From: Methanoculleus sp. MH98A
GTDB taxonomy: Archaea; Halobacteriota; Methanomicrobia; Methanomicrobiales; Methanoculleaceae
Direction: 5' to 3'
DNA length: 33,408 nt
Assembly (NCBI RefSeq): GCF_000691865.1
Contig: NZ_JMIO01000028.1
Span: 1 to 33,408, forward strand
Shown here: one piece after another, positions 14,215 to 23,140 of the stretch
How positions within the stretch are numbered: position 1 is the first letter of the stretch
How the letters are laid out: every line of letters starts with the position of its first letter
The notes under the pieces: model-generated
Database searches by the model: none
What the model was told of the DNA's origin: nothing
Seen by the model: the letters and a program-made list of their open reading frames with translations, nothing else
Position numbers and translations under genes: made by a program

Positions 14215-15697
14215 GTACCTCAGGAGGGAGGGGGTCTTCCTCCTCTCCGCCGGGATCATCCTCTTCTTCATCGGGTTCGGGGTCGCGAGGCCCGACCTCC
14301 TTGATTCGGCCTCGTCCGCGGTCCACGCCGCAATCCTCGACAACTTCAGCTGGCTCTATCTCATATCGGTCTTCTTCTTCCTCGCTTTCGCGCTCGGACT
14401 CGCGCTCTCGCGCTACGGGACGATCAAACTCGGCTATGACGCAGAACGGCCGCAATACGGATTCTTCGGCTGGATCGCGATGCTCTTTGCCGCCGGGATG
14501 GGGATCGGGCTCCTCTTCTGGGGAGTCTCCGAACCGCTCGTCCACTTCCTCCAGCCGCCCCCCTTCATCGACGCCGCATCCCCCGACGCCGCCTCGTTCG
14601 CCATGCGCTACGCGTTCTTCCACTGGGGGATTCACCCGTGGGCGATCTACACCATCGTCAGCCTTTCTATTGCGTATTTCTCGTTCCGGCGCGGGATGCC
14701 CGCCCTGATCAGCTCCTGCTTCTACCCGGTTCTCGGCGAGCGGATCTACGGCGCCGCCGGGAAGACGGTGGACGTGCTCGCGGTCTTTGCGACGGTCTTC
14801 GGGACCGCGACGTCGCTCGGGTTCGGCGCCCTCCAGATCCACAGCGGGCTCACCCATCTCTACGGGCTCTCGTCCGCGATCTCCGTCACCATCGGGATCA
14901 TCCTCATCGCGACGGCGCTCTTCATGGCATCCGCGATCATCGGGGTGGAGAAAGGCGTCCAGGTCCTCTCGAAATTCAACATCGTCCTGGCGACGGTGCT
15001 TCTCTTCCTCGTCCTCGCCCTCGGATCGCCGCCTTACGTCCTCAACGTCTTCGCCTCCACCCTCGGCGGCTACATCAACAACATCATCGACCTGAGCCTC
15101 CAGTCCTACCCGTTCGCGGGGTTCGAGTGGAGCAGGGACTGGACGGTCTTTTACTGGGCATGGTGGATCTCGTGGTCGCCGTTCGTGGGGCTCTTCATCG
15201 CCCGGATATCACGGGGCCGGACGATCCGGGAGTTCGTCCTGACCGTCCTCACGGTTCCTACCCTCTTCACCTTCGTCTGGTTCACGATCTTCGGGGGATC
15301 GGCGCTGCACCTCGAACTCGAAGAGGGAGCGGGCATCGCCGCCGTCGCGGGAGAGGACGTCTCGCTCGCCCTCTTCGCGTTCCTCGAGCACTACCCGTTC
15401 GCAGGAATCCTCTCGCTCGCCGCGATACTTCTCCTGATCGTCTTCTTCATCACCTCGGCGGACTCCGCGACGGTCGTCCTCGGCTCGCTCACATCGGGCG
15501 GGGGCCTGGTCGTCCCGAACTACAAGAAGGTCGTCTGGGGACTCTCCCTCTCCGCCGTCGCGATCGTCCTCCTCCTCACCGGGGGGCTTGACGCTCTCCA
15601 GGTGATGGCGATCACCGCGGCGTTCCCGTTCATGCTCGTGATGATCGGCCTCTGCTACACGCTCGCGATCGGGCTGTCGCAGGAGAAGGTGCAGTGA
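14204..15697 (+). CDS. BCCT-family glycine betaine/choline-type transporter
   Basis: A 497-residue membrane protein of the betaine-choline-carnitine transporter family. The signatures are AAGMGIGLLFWGVSEP (TM3 region) and the aromatic WTVFYWAWWISWSPFVG followed by LFIARISRGRTIREF. Twelve hydrophobic spans fit the normal fold. The family imports quaternary ammonium solutes such as glycine betaine with Na+ or H+. Uptake as osmoprotectant is likely; in some methanogens betaine can also be a methyl source, but no methyltransferase genes are nearby. N- and C-terminal tails are short, so osmosensing may rest on the coupled UspA protein. Ligand choice is inferred. Confidence 0.94.
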   Translation: MLREYLRREGVFLLSAGIILFFIGFGVARPDLLDSASSAVHAAILDNFSWLYLISVFFFLAFALGLALSRYGTIKLGYDAERPQYGFFGWIAMLFAAGMGIGLLFWGVSEPLVHFLQPPPFIDAASPDAASFAMRYAFFHWGIHPWAIYTIVSLSIAYFSFRRGMPALISSCFYPVLGERIYGAAGKTVDVLAVFATVFGTATSLGFGALQIHSGLTHLYGLSSAISVTIGIILIATALFMASAIIGVEKGVQVLSKFNIVLATVLLFLVLALGSPPYVLNVFASTLGGYINNIIDLSLQSYPFAGFEWSRDWTVFYWAWWISWSPFVGLFIARISRGRTIREFVLTVLTVPTLFTFVWFTIFGGSALHLELEEGAGIAAVAGEDVSLALFAFLEHYPFAGILSLAAILLLIVFFITSADSATVVLGSLTSGGGLVVPNYKKVVWGLSLSAVAIVLLLTGGLDALQVMAITAAFPFMLVMIGLCYTLAIGLSQEKVQ

Positions 15698-15703
15698 AAC
15701 AAA

Positions 15704-15732
15704 TCCCGGCACGTTTTTTGCCTCCGCCGGGA
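15704..15732 (+). terminator. Hairpin with T run after the transporter gene
   Basis: TCCCGGC (15704-15710) pairs with GCCGGGA (15726-15732). The loop holds six T in a row. It lies between the BCCT stop and the next ATG (15746) and probably separates the two transcripts. Confidence 0.55.
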
Positions 15733-15745
15733 CAACACATCATAT

Positions 15746-16357
15746 ATGACCATAGACGTCCTCGCGTTTGCGGCTTCGCCCCGCCGTCACGGCAACTCCG
15801 AGACCCTCCTCGACTGGGTGCTCGCGGCGATGGAGGCCGAAGGGGCCGCGGTCGAGAAGATCGTCGTCGCCGAGGCCGACATCCGGCCCTGCCGCGGGTG
15901 CAACATCTGCGAGACGCTCAACCGGTGCGTCCAGCACGACTACATGGACTACGTCCACGACCGGATCATCGCGGCCGACTGCATCATCCTCGCGTCCCCC
16001 ATCTACTGCATGGGGCTTGCCGCGCAGGCGAAGGCGCTGGTCGACCGGGCGCAGGTCTTCCGCTCCCGGAAGTACGTCCTCCACCTCCCGGTCGTCCCGC
16101 CGGAGCGGAAAGGAAAACGGATGGGCATCTTCCTCTCGACCGCCGGGCAGAACTGGGATTACGTCTTCGACGCGGCAATCCCGTCGGTGAAATGCTTCTT
16201 TCACGTCGTCGACATACCGAGCAGAGATCTCCGGTACCTGATGGTGAACGGGGTCGACGAGAAGGGCGCGATCGCCCGTCACCCCACGGCGAAGGACGAC
16301 GCGGAGAGTCTGGCACGGGAGGTTGTTGCGCACCTGCGGGAGGTCGGGGCGGCATGA
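15746..16357 (+). CDS. Iron-sulfur flavoprotein (Isf family), first of a tandem pair
   Basis: A 203-residue flavodoxin-fold protein with FMN loop SPRRHGNSETLLD and the compact cluster motif CRGCNICETLNRC, exactly the C-x2-C-x2-C-x5-C of Methanosarcina iron-sulfur flavoprotein. The family carries FMN and a 4Fe-4S cluster and can reduce oxygen or peroxide with electrons from ferredoxin. ASPIYCMGLAAQAKALVDRAQ is the second FMN segment. The protein overlaps the next gene by ATGA, so the pair is cotranslated. The ATG at 15746 lacks a clear Shine-Dalgarno sequence. Related to, but distinct from, the three-Cys protein at 11065-11673. Confidence 0.9.
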   Translation: MTIDVLAFAASPRRHGNSETLLDWVLAAMEAEGAAVEKIVVAEADIRPCRGCNICETLNRCVQHDYMDYVHDRIIAADCIILASPIYCMGLAAQAKALVDRAQVFRSRKYVLHLPVVPPERKGKRMGIFLSTAGQNWDYVFDAAIPSVKCFFHVVDIPSRDLRYLMVNGVDEKGAIARHPTAKDDAESLAREVVAHLREVGAA

Positions 16358-16974
16358 CCGTAAACGTCCTCGGCATCTCCGGCAGCCCACGGCGGCACGG
16401 GAACACCGAGACGCTGCTCGACGCCGTGCTCGAGGGTGCCCGCGAGGCGGGGGCGGATGTCGAGAAGATCGTTCTGCGGCCGCTCGAGTACGCCTCGTGC
16501 CAGGGGTGCAACGCCTGCCATAAAACGGGGGTCTGCGTCCTCAAAGACGAACTCACGGAGGTCTTTGAGAAGATCGGCGATGCCGACGTCATTGTCCTTG
16601 CTTCCCCCATCTATTCGATGGGGATCACGGCGGAGGCGAAGGGGCTGATCGACCGCGCCCAGTACCTCTGGGCGCGCAAGTTCATCAAAAAGAACCTCTA
16701 CTACACGGCCGAGCATATCCGCCGCCACAAGGGGATATTCGTCTCGACCGCGGGGCTCGGGTGGGAAAACGTCTTCGACGCGGCGTTCCCGGCAATCACC
16801 GCCTTCTTCAACACCACCGGGTTCGAGTACTGGGACAACGTCATCGCAAACGATCTCGACCGCTACGGCGGGATCGCGGGGCACCCTACAGCGCTCACGG
16901 AGGCGCGGGAGAAAGGGCGTGACGTGGTCGCCCGCCTTTCCGGCCTGCAGGATCCGGAAGATGCGAAAACCTGA
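16354..16974 (+). CDS. Iron-sulfur flavoprotein (Isf family), second of a tandem pair
   Basis: A 206-residue paralogue of the gene just upstream, similar along its full length (VLGISGSPRRHGNTETLLDAV). Its cluster motif CQGCNACHKTGVC also fits C-x2-C-x2-C-x5-C, so it should hold FMN and 4Fe-4S. The ATG at 16354 overlaps the previous stop. The same frame is open upstream to 15694, but only through the preceding gene. The copies could form a heterodimer; Isf proteins are known as homodimers or tetramers in which the cluster of one subunit contacts the flavin of another. Stoichiometry is speculative. Confidence 0.9.
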   Translation: MTVNVLGISGSPRRHGNTETLLDAVLEGAREAGADVEKIVLRPLEYASCQGCNACHKTGVCVLKDELTEVFEKIGDADVIVLASPIYSMGITAEAKGLIDRAQYLWARKFIKKNLYYTAEHIRRHKGIFVSTAGLGWENVFDAAFPAITAFFNTTGFEYWDNVIANDLDRYGGIAGHPTALTEAREKGRDVVARLSGLQDPEDAKT

Positions 16975-17063
16975 CTCCTGTTTTCCTCGTGCGGCGGCCG
17001 GGCAAAGAATGTTTCCATTGCACCGGCCCCGGGCACGATACCCCGCTCCGCCACGGCCGCACG

Positions 17064-17108
17064 GATTAATATTTTTTCCCCCTATCCAGCAACCGGAACA
17101 GATTAATA
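17064..17108 (+). promoter_or_regulatory. Repeated GATTAATA before the histidine kinase gene
   Basis: GATTAATA occurs at 17064-17071 (followed by a T run) and at 17101-17108, 37 bases apart, in an otherwise GC-rich gap of about 200 bases. Either may be a TATA element for the kinase; the first, with TTTTTT, may also end the Isf transcript. Confidence 0.35.
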
Positions 17109-17177
17109 CGTTTTGACAATCTTCATATTCAATATCAGCCCGCAAGATGCATCTTGGGGCAGCAGGAGAAACCGAGC

Positions 17178-20100
17178 GTGGCCCCCGTCGACCCTCCGGA
17201 GCGTCTGCACGGCGCGCAGCCGGACTACCGGGTACTCGAAGGTATGGAAGACGCGGTCCTGGTGCTCGATGAGGATGCCCGCATAATCTGGGTGAATACG
17301 GCCTCCCGCCGGATGCTCGGCGTGCATGAGACCGAACCCGGGCAGGCGGGGGCGGTGAGCGATCTTGCCGATAAAATTCTTGCGGCACCCGGAAACGGGA
17401 CGCTGGAGTTCGAGTGCCGGTTCAGGGGCCCGGACGGTGGAGAACGGGGATACCGCTGCTCGGGGTGGAGAACGCCGTCCGGGAAGAACTGGGTGCTCCG
17501 GCTCCGGGAAGCCCCTGACACCGGGGATTACGAGGCAATCGTCGAGTACACCGGGACGGCGACGATCCTCATCGAAGGCGACGGCACTATCTCAGTGGCG
17601 AACACCGAGTTCGAGCGGCTCTCCGGGTATCCGCGGCAGGATGTCACCGGAGTAAAGCGTTTGGCCGATTTCATCGCCCCGGGGGAAGAATGCCGGCAGA
17701 TCATGGAGTATCACAACCTCCGCCGGAAGGATCCTGCAGCCGCGCCGAAGAACTACTCCTTCACGTTCATCGACCGTTCCGGCACCCTTCACGCCGTCGA
17801 GGCCACCATCGGCCTGATCCCGGGGACGGCCCGCTCGGTGATGTCGCTCCTCGACGTGACCGAGCGGAACCGCGCGGAGCGAGCGCTGCAGGAGAGCGAA
17901 AAACGGCTGAACCTGGCGCTCTCGGCGGCAGAGGACGGACTGGTCGACTGGGACGTCGGCGCCGGCACGATCTACTACAGCCCGCGGACCTTCACGATGC
18001 TCGGCTATGAACCCGGGGCGTTCGCGCCCACGCTCCCCGCCATCCTCGCGCTCGTCCACCCGGAGGACCGCGATCGCGTCGAGGCGACCCTCACCGGGAT
18101 GGCCGCAGGAGTTCGCGACCGCTGCGAGATGGAGTTCCGGATGAAGTCCGCATCGGGAGAGTGGGTCTACGTGCTCGACCGGCTCCGGGTGGTCGAGCGC
18201 GATGCCCGCGGGACGCCGCTCCGGATCGCGGGGACGCATACCGATATCACGGAACGGAAACGGGCGGAGCGAGAACTCCTGATCGGGAAGATCTCGCTTG
18301 AGTCGTCGTTTGCCGCGATCGCCATCGCGGACCTCGACGGCTACATCACGCACGTCAACCCATCACTGCTCGCACTGGGCGGGCTGACCGACCCGGGGGA
18401 GGTTATCGGCCGGCATCTCACGGAATTCTGGGTGGAACCGGCCAAGGTCGAGCGGGTGCTTGCGACGTTCGCGGAACGGGGGAGGGCTACCGGAGAACTG
18501 ACCGGCAAGAAGGCCGACGGAACGGAGTTTGTTGCCCACGTGACCGCGACGCTCCTCAAGGATGATTCCGGAACCCCGATCTGCATCATGGCCACCGCCG
18601 TCGATATCAGCGAGGAGACACGCATGGCCCGGGCGCTCCGGGAGAGCAAGGAGCGTTACCGGATGCTTACGGAGTTTGCACCGGACGTCATCTTCCTCGT
18701 AGGCATGGACGGGGATATCCTATTCGTGAACGGTGCCGGCGGCCGCCTGGTCGGCGCAGACCCGGAGAGCCTGCAGGGAAAGAACATCAGGGAACTGTTT
18801 CCGCCCAATATCGTTCAAGGGTGGCTTCCGGTGCTCCGGGCCGTAGCGGAGTCTCCAGGGAAGATCTTCACCGCAGAGGGGCAGATCCCCGGTGATGGCG
18901 GGGAGGTGTGGCTTGAGACGCGCCTCATCCCGATGCCGGGAAGCGACGGCACCGTCCGGAACCTGCTCGGGATCAGCCGCGATGTCACCGAACGGAAACG
19001 GGCGGAAGAGCAACTCCGGTTCCAGTCCCAGGTGCTCTCGCAGGTGGAGGACGCCGTGATAGCGGCCGACACGGATGGACGGATCACCTACATGAACCCG
19101 GCAGCAGAGCGCCTTTACGGTCTCCCTCTCGGTGAGGCGCTCGGCCGGCACGCCTCGGAACTCTTCACCGTCGAGTGGCTCCGTCCGGAAGACGAAGAGG
19201 CGGCGAAAAACGCTCTCGGATCGTCAGGAACCTGGCGCGGCGTCGTCAGCCACTACAAGAGGAGCGGCGAGGTCATATCCGTCGACGAGACGCTCAGCAC
19301 CTTACACGACGATTCCGGACGGGTTACCGGAACGCTCTACTTCCTCCGCGACGTGACCCGGCAGCGGCAGGCCGAACTCGAACTCTGGATCAAGGATATG
19401 GCGATAGCCTCGGCGCTCGAAGGCATCTCGCTTTCCGACCACGACGGGAAGATCATCTACGCCAACCGCGCCTCTCTCGCCATACACGGGTGGGAGGAGG
19501 AGGAGATCGTCGGGCAGAACGTCTCGGTGCTCTGGGGGGACCCGGGGGAGATGGGCCAGATCCGGGAGGAACTCGTCCGGAACGGCGCCTGGTCGGGCGA
19601 GGTGAAATCACGACGAAAAGACGGAACGGCCTTCCCCATGCAGCTCTCCCTCACCGTCGTCACCGATGAAGCGGGCAGGCGGATCTGCACCATGGGTTCG
19701 GGGATCGACATCACCGAACGCAAGCTGGCCGAGCAGGAACTCCGGATCAGGGATATGGCGATAGCGTCGTCGCCGAGCGCGTTCACCGTCGCCGACCTCG
19801 ACGGCCGCCTGACCTACGTCAACCAGGCGTTTCTCACCATGTGGGGCTACGGCTCCCCCGCCGAGGCGATCGGGAAGCAGGTCACGGAACTCTGGCAGAA
19901 CGAGGAGGAGGCCCGGAACACGTTTGAGAAAGTTGCCCGCACCGGCAGGTATACCGGCGAGCGGATCGGCAGAAGGCGGGACGGCACGGTGTTTTACGCC
20001 ATGTTCTCCGGGATTCTGGTCCGGGACAGCGATGGGGTTCCCCTCTGTATCACGGCTTCGTTCACCGACATCACCAGCCAGAAAGAGGCCGAAGCCGAGA

Positions 20101-21233
20101 TCCAGGCCCATAATCGCGAGCTCTCGGTCTTAAACCGGATCATCGGCGTATCGGCGTCCGCAACGGACATCGAGGAGGCGCTGGAGAAAGTGCTCGCGGC
20201 AGTCCTCGCCCTCCTCGATCTCCCGGGCGGCGGCATCTACCTGATCGAGCCGGGGGGGCAGAGCGCCCGGCTCGTCTGCGTGCAGGGCCTCCCGGAGAGC
20301 TTTCCTGCGCAGCCATGCATCCCGGATATCACCCTCGCGCCCTACGCAACGGTGCTGGTTGCAGGAGAGACCCTCTTTCCCGACGAGTGCACCGAGGAAA
20401 GCGGCGAGACGCCGCACACCTACGCCAGCATCCCGATTATAGCGCACGGCAGGATAATCGGGGCCCTGAATGTGGCCTCCCGGGATGACAGGCGGTTCAG
20501 CGACGCCGACCGGTCTCTTCTTACAGCCATCGGGAGGGAGATCGGTAATTCCGTCGAGCGCACCATACTGATCCAGCAGCTGGAGATGGCCGAACGGGAG
20601 GCGAACCTCTACCTGGACATCCTCAGCCACGACATCAGGAACGCCGAGAACGTCTCGGGCCTCTACACCGACCTCCTCGTCGATATGCTCGAGGGGGAGG
20701 GAAAAGGCTACGCACAGAAACTCCAGAGCAGTATCCGCAAAAGCATCGAGATCCTGCGGAACGTCTCGACCATCCGCCGGATCCACAAGGAATCGACCGT
20801 GCTCGTTCCGGTAGACCTTGATCGGGTGATCCGGGACGAGATCGCGATCTTCTCCGGGAGCCGGATCCGTTACGGCGCCACGAATCTTGCGGTCATGGCC
20901 GACGCGCTCCTCCCCGAAGTCTTCACGAACCTCATCGGCAACAGCATCAAGTTCGGGGGGGCGGAGGTCGAGATCACCGTCCGGGTGGAGGAGAACGACG
21001 GCGAGGTCGTGGTCTCTGTCGAGGATACCGGGCCGGGGATACCTGATGCGATGAAAGATGCCATATTCATGCGGTTCGGGCAGAGCAGACAGCGCAAAAG
21101 CGGCCAGGGCCTCGGGCTCTACATCACCCGGATGCTTGTTACGCGTTACGGCGGCCGGATCCGGATCGACGACCGGGTACCGGGCCGTCCGGAGTGCGGC
21201 GCGGCGTTCCGGTTCTCGCTGAAACGGGCCTGA
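17178..21233 (+). CDS. Soluble histidine kinase with eight PAS domains and a GAF domain
   Basis: A sensor kinase of about 1351 residues with no membrane span, so probably cytoplasmic. Eight PAS units run from about residue 10 to 985, most ending in the linker D(V/I)TERxRAE. Units 7 and 8 begin with nearly the same IKDMAIAS/IRDMAIAS and look recently duplicated. A GAF domain follows (about 985-1128), then the dimerisation helix with phosphoacceptor LSHDIRN (His1151), and the ATPase domain with NLIGNSIKFGG (N box), VEDTGPGIP (G1) and GQGLGLYI (G2). No receiver or response regulator gene is adjacent. GTG 17178 is chosen as start because GGAG lies 9 bases before it; the frame is also open to TTG 17154. 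The signal is unknown. Confidence 0.93.
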   Translation: MAPVDPPERLHGAQPDYRVLEGMEDAVLVLDEDARIIWVNTASRRMLGVHETEPGQAGAVSDLADKILAAPGNGTLEFECRFRGPDGGERGYRCSGWRTPSGKNWVLRLREAPDTGDYEAIVEYTGTATILIEGDGTISVANTEFERLSGYPRQDVTGVKRLADFIAPGEECRQIMEYHNLRRKDPAAAPKNYSFTFIDRSGTLHAVEATIGLIPGTARSVMSLLDVTERNRAERALQESEKRLNLALSAAEDGLVDWDVGAGTIYYSPRTFTMLGYEPGAFAPTLPAILALVHPEDRDRVEATLTGMAAGVRDRCEMEFRMKSASGEWVYVLDRLRVVERDARGTPLRIAGTHTDITERKRAERELLIGKISLESSFAAIAIADLDGYITHVNPSLLALGGLTDPGEVIGRHLTEFWVEPAKVERVLATFAERGRATGELTGKKADGTEFVAHVTATLLKDDSGTPICIMATAVDISEETRMARALRESKERYRMLTEFAPDVIFLVGMDGDILFVNGAGGRLVGADPESLQGKNIRELFPPNIVQGWLPVLRAVAESPGKIFTAEGQIPGDGGEVWLETRLIPMPGSDGTVRNLLGISRDVTERKRAEEQLRFQSQVLSQVEDAVIAADTDGRITYMNPAAERLYGLPLGEALGRHASELFTVEWLRPEDEEAAKNALGSSGTWRGVVSHYKRSGEVISVDETLSTLHDDSGRVTGTLYFLRDVTRQRQAELELWIKDMAIASALEGISLSDHDGKIIYANRASLAIHGWEEEEIVGQNVSVLWGDPGEMGQIREELVRNGAWSGEVKSRRKDGTAFPMQLSLTVVTDEAGRRICTMGSGIDITERKLAEQELRIRDMAIASSPSAFTVADLDGRLTYVNQAFLTMWGYGSPAEAIGKQVTELWQNEEEARNTFEKVARTGRYTGERIGRRRDGTVFYAMFSGILVRDSDGVPLCITASFTDITSQKEAEAEIQAHNRELSVLNRIIGVSASATDIEEALEKVLAAVLALLDLPGGGIYLIEPGGQSARLVCVQGLPESFPAQPCIPDITLAPYATVLVAGETLFPDECTEESGETPHTYASIPIIAHGRIIGALNVASRDDRRFSDADRSLLTAIGREIGNSVERTILIQQLEMAEREANLYLDILSHDIRNAENVSGLYTDLLVDMLEGEGKGYAQKLQSSIRKSIEILRNVSTIRRIHKESTVLVPVDLDRVIRDEIAIFSGSRIRYGATNLAVMADALLPEVFTNLIGNSIKFGGAEVEITVRVEENDGEVVVSVEDTGPGIPDAMKDAIFMRFGQSRQRKSGQGLGLYITRMLVTRYGGRIRIDDRVPGRPECGAAFRFSLKRA

Positions 21234-21250
21234 AAAAAGGGGCAGGTCCC

Positions 21251-21874
21251 TCAGAAGAGAGAGAGTGAGCTTGGCCAGACGAGAGGCAGTGTAAGTGACC
21301 AGAAGAGGAGCCCGGCGGAGGCGGCCATGAGCACGGCGAAGACGGCCGGGTTCCAGGCGAGGACCTTGCGCCCGTCGAGCACGCTGATCGGGAGCATGTT
21401 GAAGGTCGCGATCATCGCGTTGATCCGGAGCCCGACGAGACCCACGAGTGCGAGGAGCCCGCCGCCACCGAAGAGCATCAGCGCCGCAAACGGTATGCAG
21501 AGGAGGAGGTTCGTGATCGGGCCCGCCGCCGATATCCGTCCGTTCTCCGTCCGTGTCGCGTTCCCGTAGACGTAGGTCGCTCCTGGCGCCGCAAAGACGA
21601 CCCCGACGAGCGCCGCCATCACCACGGCGACGAGGAGCATCTGGTTGTCCTTCTGGAACTCAGCCCAGTAACCGTAGCGCATCGCGGCGAACTTATGCGC
21701 CAGCTCGTGCAGGACGAAGGCGACGCCCACCGTGACGAGCGACATCGCGAAGTAGAAGACGAGAACGTCAAGGGAGACCATGCCCCTGATGAAGATCAGG
21801 GTGAAGGCGACCGAGATGGCAAGCCACGCGATCAGGAGATCCCGGCGTTCGCGCAGCGGTATTCGTTCGAGCAT
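21251..21874 (-). CDS. Site-2-type membrane metalloprotease (peptidase M50)
   Basis: A 207-residue integral membrane protein with HELAHKF (HExxH zinc site) in a hydrophobic segment and NMLPISVLDGRKVLAWN, the NxxPxxxLDG third-ligand motif, near the C-terminus. These are the two essential motifs of site-2 proteases, which cut transmembrane segments of regulators or cleared signal peptides. No PDZ or CBS domain is attached, typical of the short archaeal group. GATATTATC at about 21901-21909 is a TATA candidate about 30 bases upstream. It converges on the kinase gene with a 17-base gap containing a run of A/T usable as terminator from both sides. Substrate unknown. Confidence 0.9.
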   Translation of the reverse strand: MLERIPLRERRDLLIAWLAISVAFTLIFIRGMVSLDVLVFYFAMSLVTVGVAFVLHELAHKFAAMRYGYWAEFQKDNQMLLVAVVMAALVGVVFAAPGATYVYGNATRTENGRISAAGPITNLLLCIPFAALMLFGGGGLLALVGLVGLRINAMIATFNMLPISVLDGRKVLAWNPAVFAVLMAASAGLLFWSLTLPLVWPSSLSLF

Positions 21875-21971
21875 ATTCGGTACCAGGTTTGTCCCGGCAC
21901 GATAATATCCTTCGCCTCACCGGGGGCGCGACCCGTCAGGTTTATTCCCCGGTCGCGGTCAATCATGTAGT

Positions 21972-22256
21972 ATGACTCTAGATGCCGTCAGGAACGAGAT
22001 CCGCGAGATCGACGAGAGAATCATCGATCTGGTTGCGGAACGGCAGAAACTCGCAACGCAGGTCGCGAGGATCAAGCAGGAGACGGGTCTTTCCATCCAT
22101 GATCCGGCGCAACGGAAGACAGTCCTCGACCGGGTTTTCACCTACGCCGTCGAGAGCCGGATCGACCCGGTCGCCGTGCGGAGGATCTTTGAGATCCTGG
22201 TCGAGATGAACGAGGAGCGGCAGCGGGAGTGCAGCGGGGACGGCAACCTGCCGTGA
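21972..22256 (+). CDS. Chorismate mutase (AroQ class)
   Basis: A 94-residue all-helical enzyme converting chorismate to prephenate, first step towards Phe and Tyr. LDAVRNEIREIDERIIDLVAERQKLATQVARIKQ is the long first helix with the active-site Arg and Lys, and the segment around VLDRV completes the site. Size equals the stand-alone archaeal form. A TATA-like GGTTTATTCC at about 21936-21945 lies near -30, pointing to a leaderless mRNA. It is a lone gene, divergent from the protease gene and convergent with argB over a 14-base gap. Confidence 0.9.
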   Translation: MTLDAVRNEIREIDERIIDLVAERQKLATQVARIKQETGLSIHDPAQRKTVLDRVFTYAVESRIDPVAVRRIFEILVEMNEERQRECSGDGNLP

Positions 22257-22258
22257 GA

Positions 22259-22268
22259 GGAAAAAAAG
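22259..22268 (-). terminator. T-run terminator of the arg operon
   Basis: GAAAAAAAGA on the plus strand gives seven T on the minus strand, three bases beyond the argB stop and in the narrow gap to the convergent chorismate mutase gene. Confidence 0.6.
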
Positions 22269-22270
22269 AG

Positions 22271-23140
22271 TTACAGGGTGAGCATCGTCCCGACGCCCTG
22301 GTCGGTGAAGAGCTCGAGGAGCAGGTTGTGCTCCCGGTTGCCGTTCACGACGTGGGCGCTCGCGACACCGTTCCTGACCGCTTTCATGCATCCTTCGAGT
22401 TTCGGGATCATCCCGCCGGCGATGACCCCCGCACCGATCATCGCCTCCGCTTCGGTGAGCGCGAGGCGGTGGTAGACCGTCGTCCGGTCGGCGTCCATCA
22501 CCCCGTCGACGTCGGTGAGGTTGACCAGTTTGAACGCGCCCAGAGCAATCGCGATCTCGGCGGCCGCCGTGTCGGCGTTGATGTTCAGGCTCCGGCCCTG
22601 CCGGTCGATGGCGATCGGGGCCACCACCGGGATGTAGTTCTGGGCGAGGAGGCAGTGGAGCACCTCGGGATCGACCTCCTCGATCTCGCCGACCTGGCCG
22701 AGATCCACCTCCTGCATGACCTCGCCGACCTGCACCCGCTGGGGATCCATCTTCCGGGCGATGAGGAGGTTGCCGTCGTTGCCGGAGATCCCGACCGCAC
22801 GGGTGCCGCAATTCGCGATGAGAGAGACTATGCCGTCGTTGATCTTGCCGACGAGAACCATCTGGGCGATCTCGAGCGTCTCGGGATCGGTGATCCGCAG
22901 CCCCCCGACGAATTTGGGCTCTTTGCCCATCGCCTGCATCTTCGCGGTGATCTCCGGGCCCCCGCCGTGGACCAGGACGACCTTCATCCCGACGTAGCGG
23001 AGAAGGACGGCGTCCCGGATCACCGTCTCGAGAATGCTCTGGTCGACCATCGCGTGGCCACCGAGCTTGATCACGATCGTTTTGCCGTAAAACTTCTGGA
23101 TGTAGGGGAGTGCCTCCATCAGCACGTCTTCTCGTTTCAT
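22271..23140 (-). CDS. argB: Acetylglutamate kinase
   Basis: A 289-residue cytoplasmic kinase that phosphorylates N-acetylglutamate with ATP, the second step of arginine synthesis. KLGGHAM (near residue 24) is the phosphate-binding Lys-Gly-Gly loop and HGGGPEI binds the substrate; LNINADTAA closes the active site. ATG 23140 overlaps the argJ stop (ATGA), so it is translated with argJ; the frame is open 54 bases upstream but that lies inside argJ. The protein lacks the N-terminal helix of arginine-sensitive forms, so feedback inhibition is less likely. It is the last gene of the operon. Confidence 0.96.
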   Translation of the reverse strand: MKREDVLMEALPYIQKFYGKTIVIKLGGHAMVDQSILETVIRDAVLLRYVGMKVVLVHGGGPEITAKMQAMGKEPKFVGGLRITDPETLEIAQMVLVGKINDGIVSLIANCGTRAVGISGNDGNLLIARKMDPQRVQVGEVMQEVDLGQVGEIEEVDPEVLHCLLAQNYIPVVAPIAIDRQGRSLNINADTAAAEIAIALGAFKLVNLTDVDGVMDADRTTVYHRLALTEAEAMIGAGVIAGGMIPKLEGCMKAVRNGVASAHVVNGNREHNLLLELFTDQGVGTMLTL

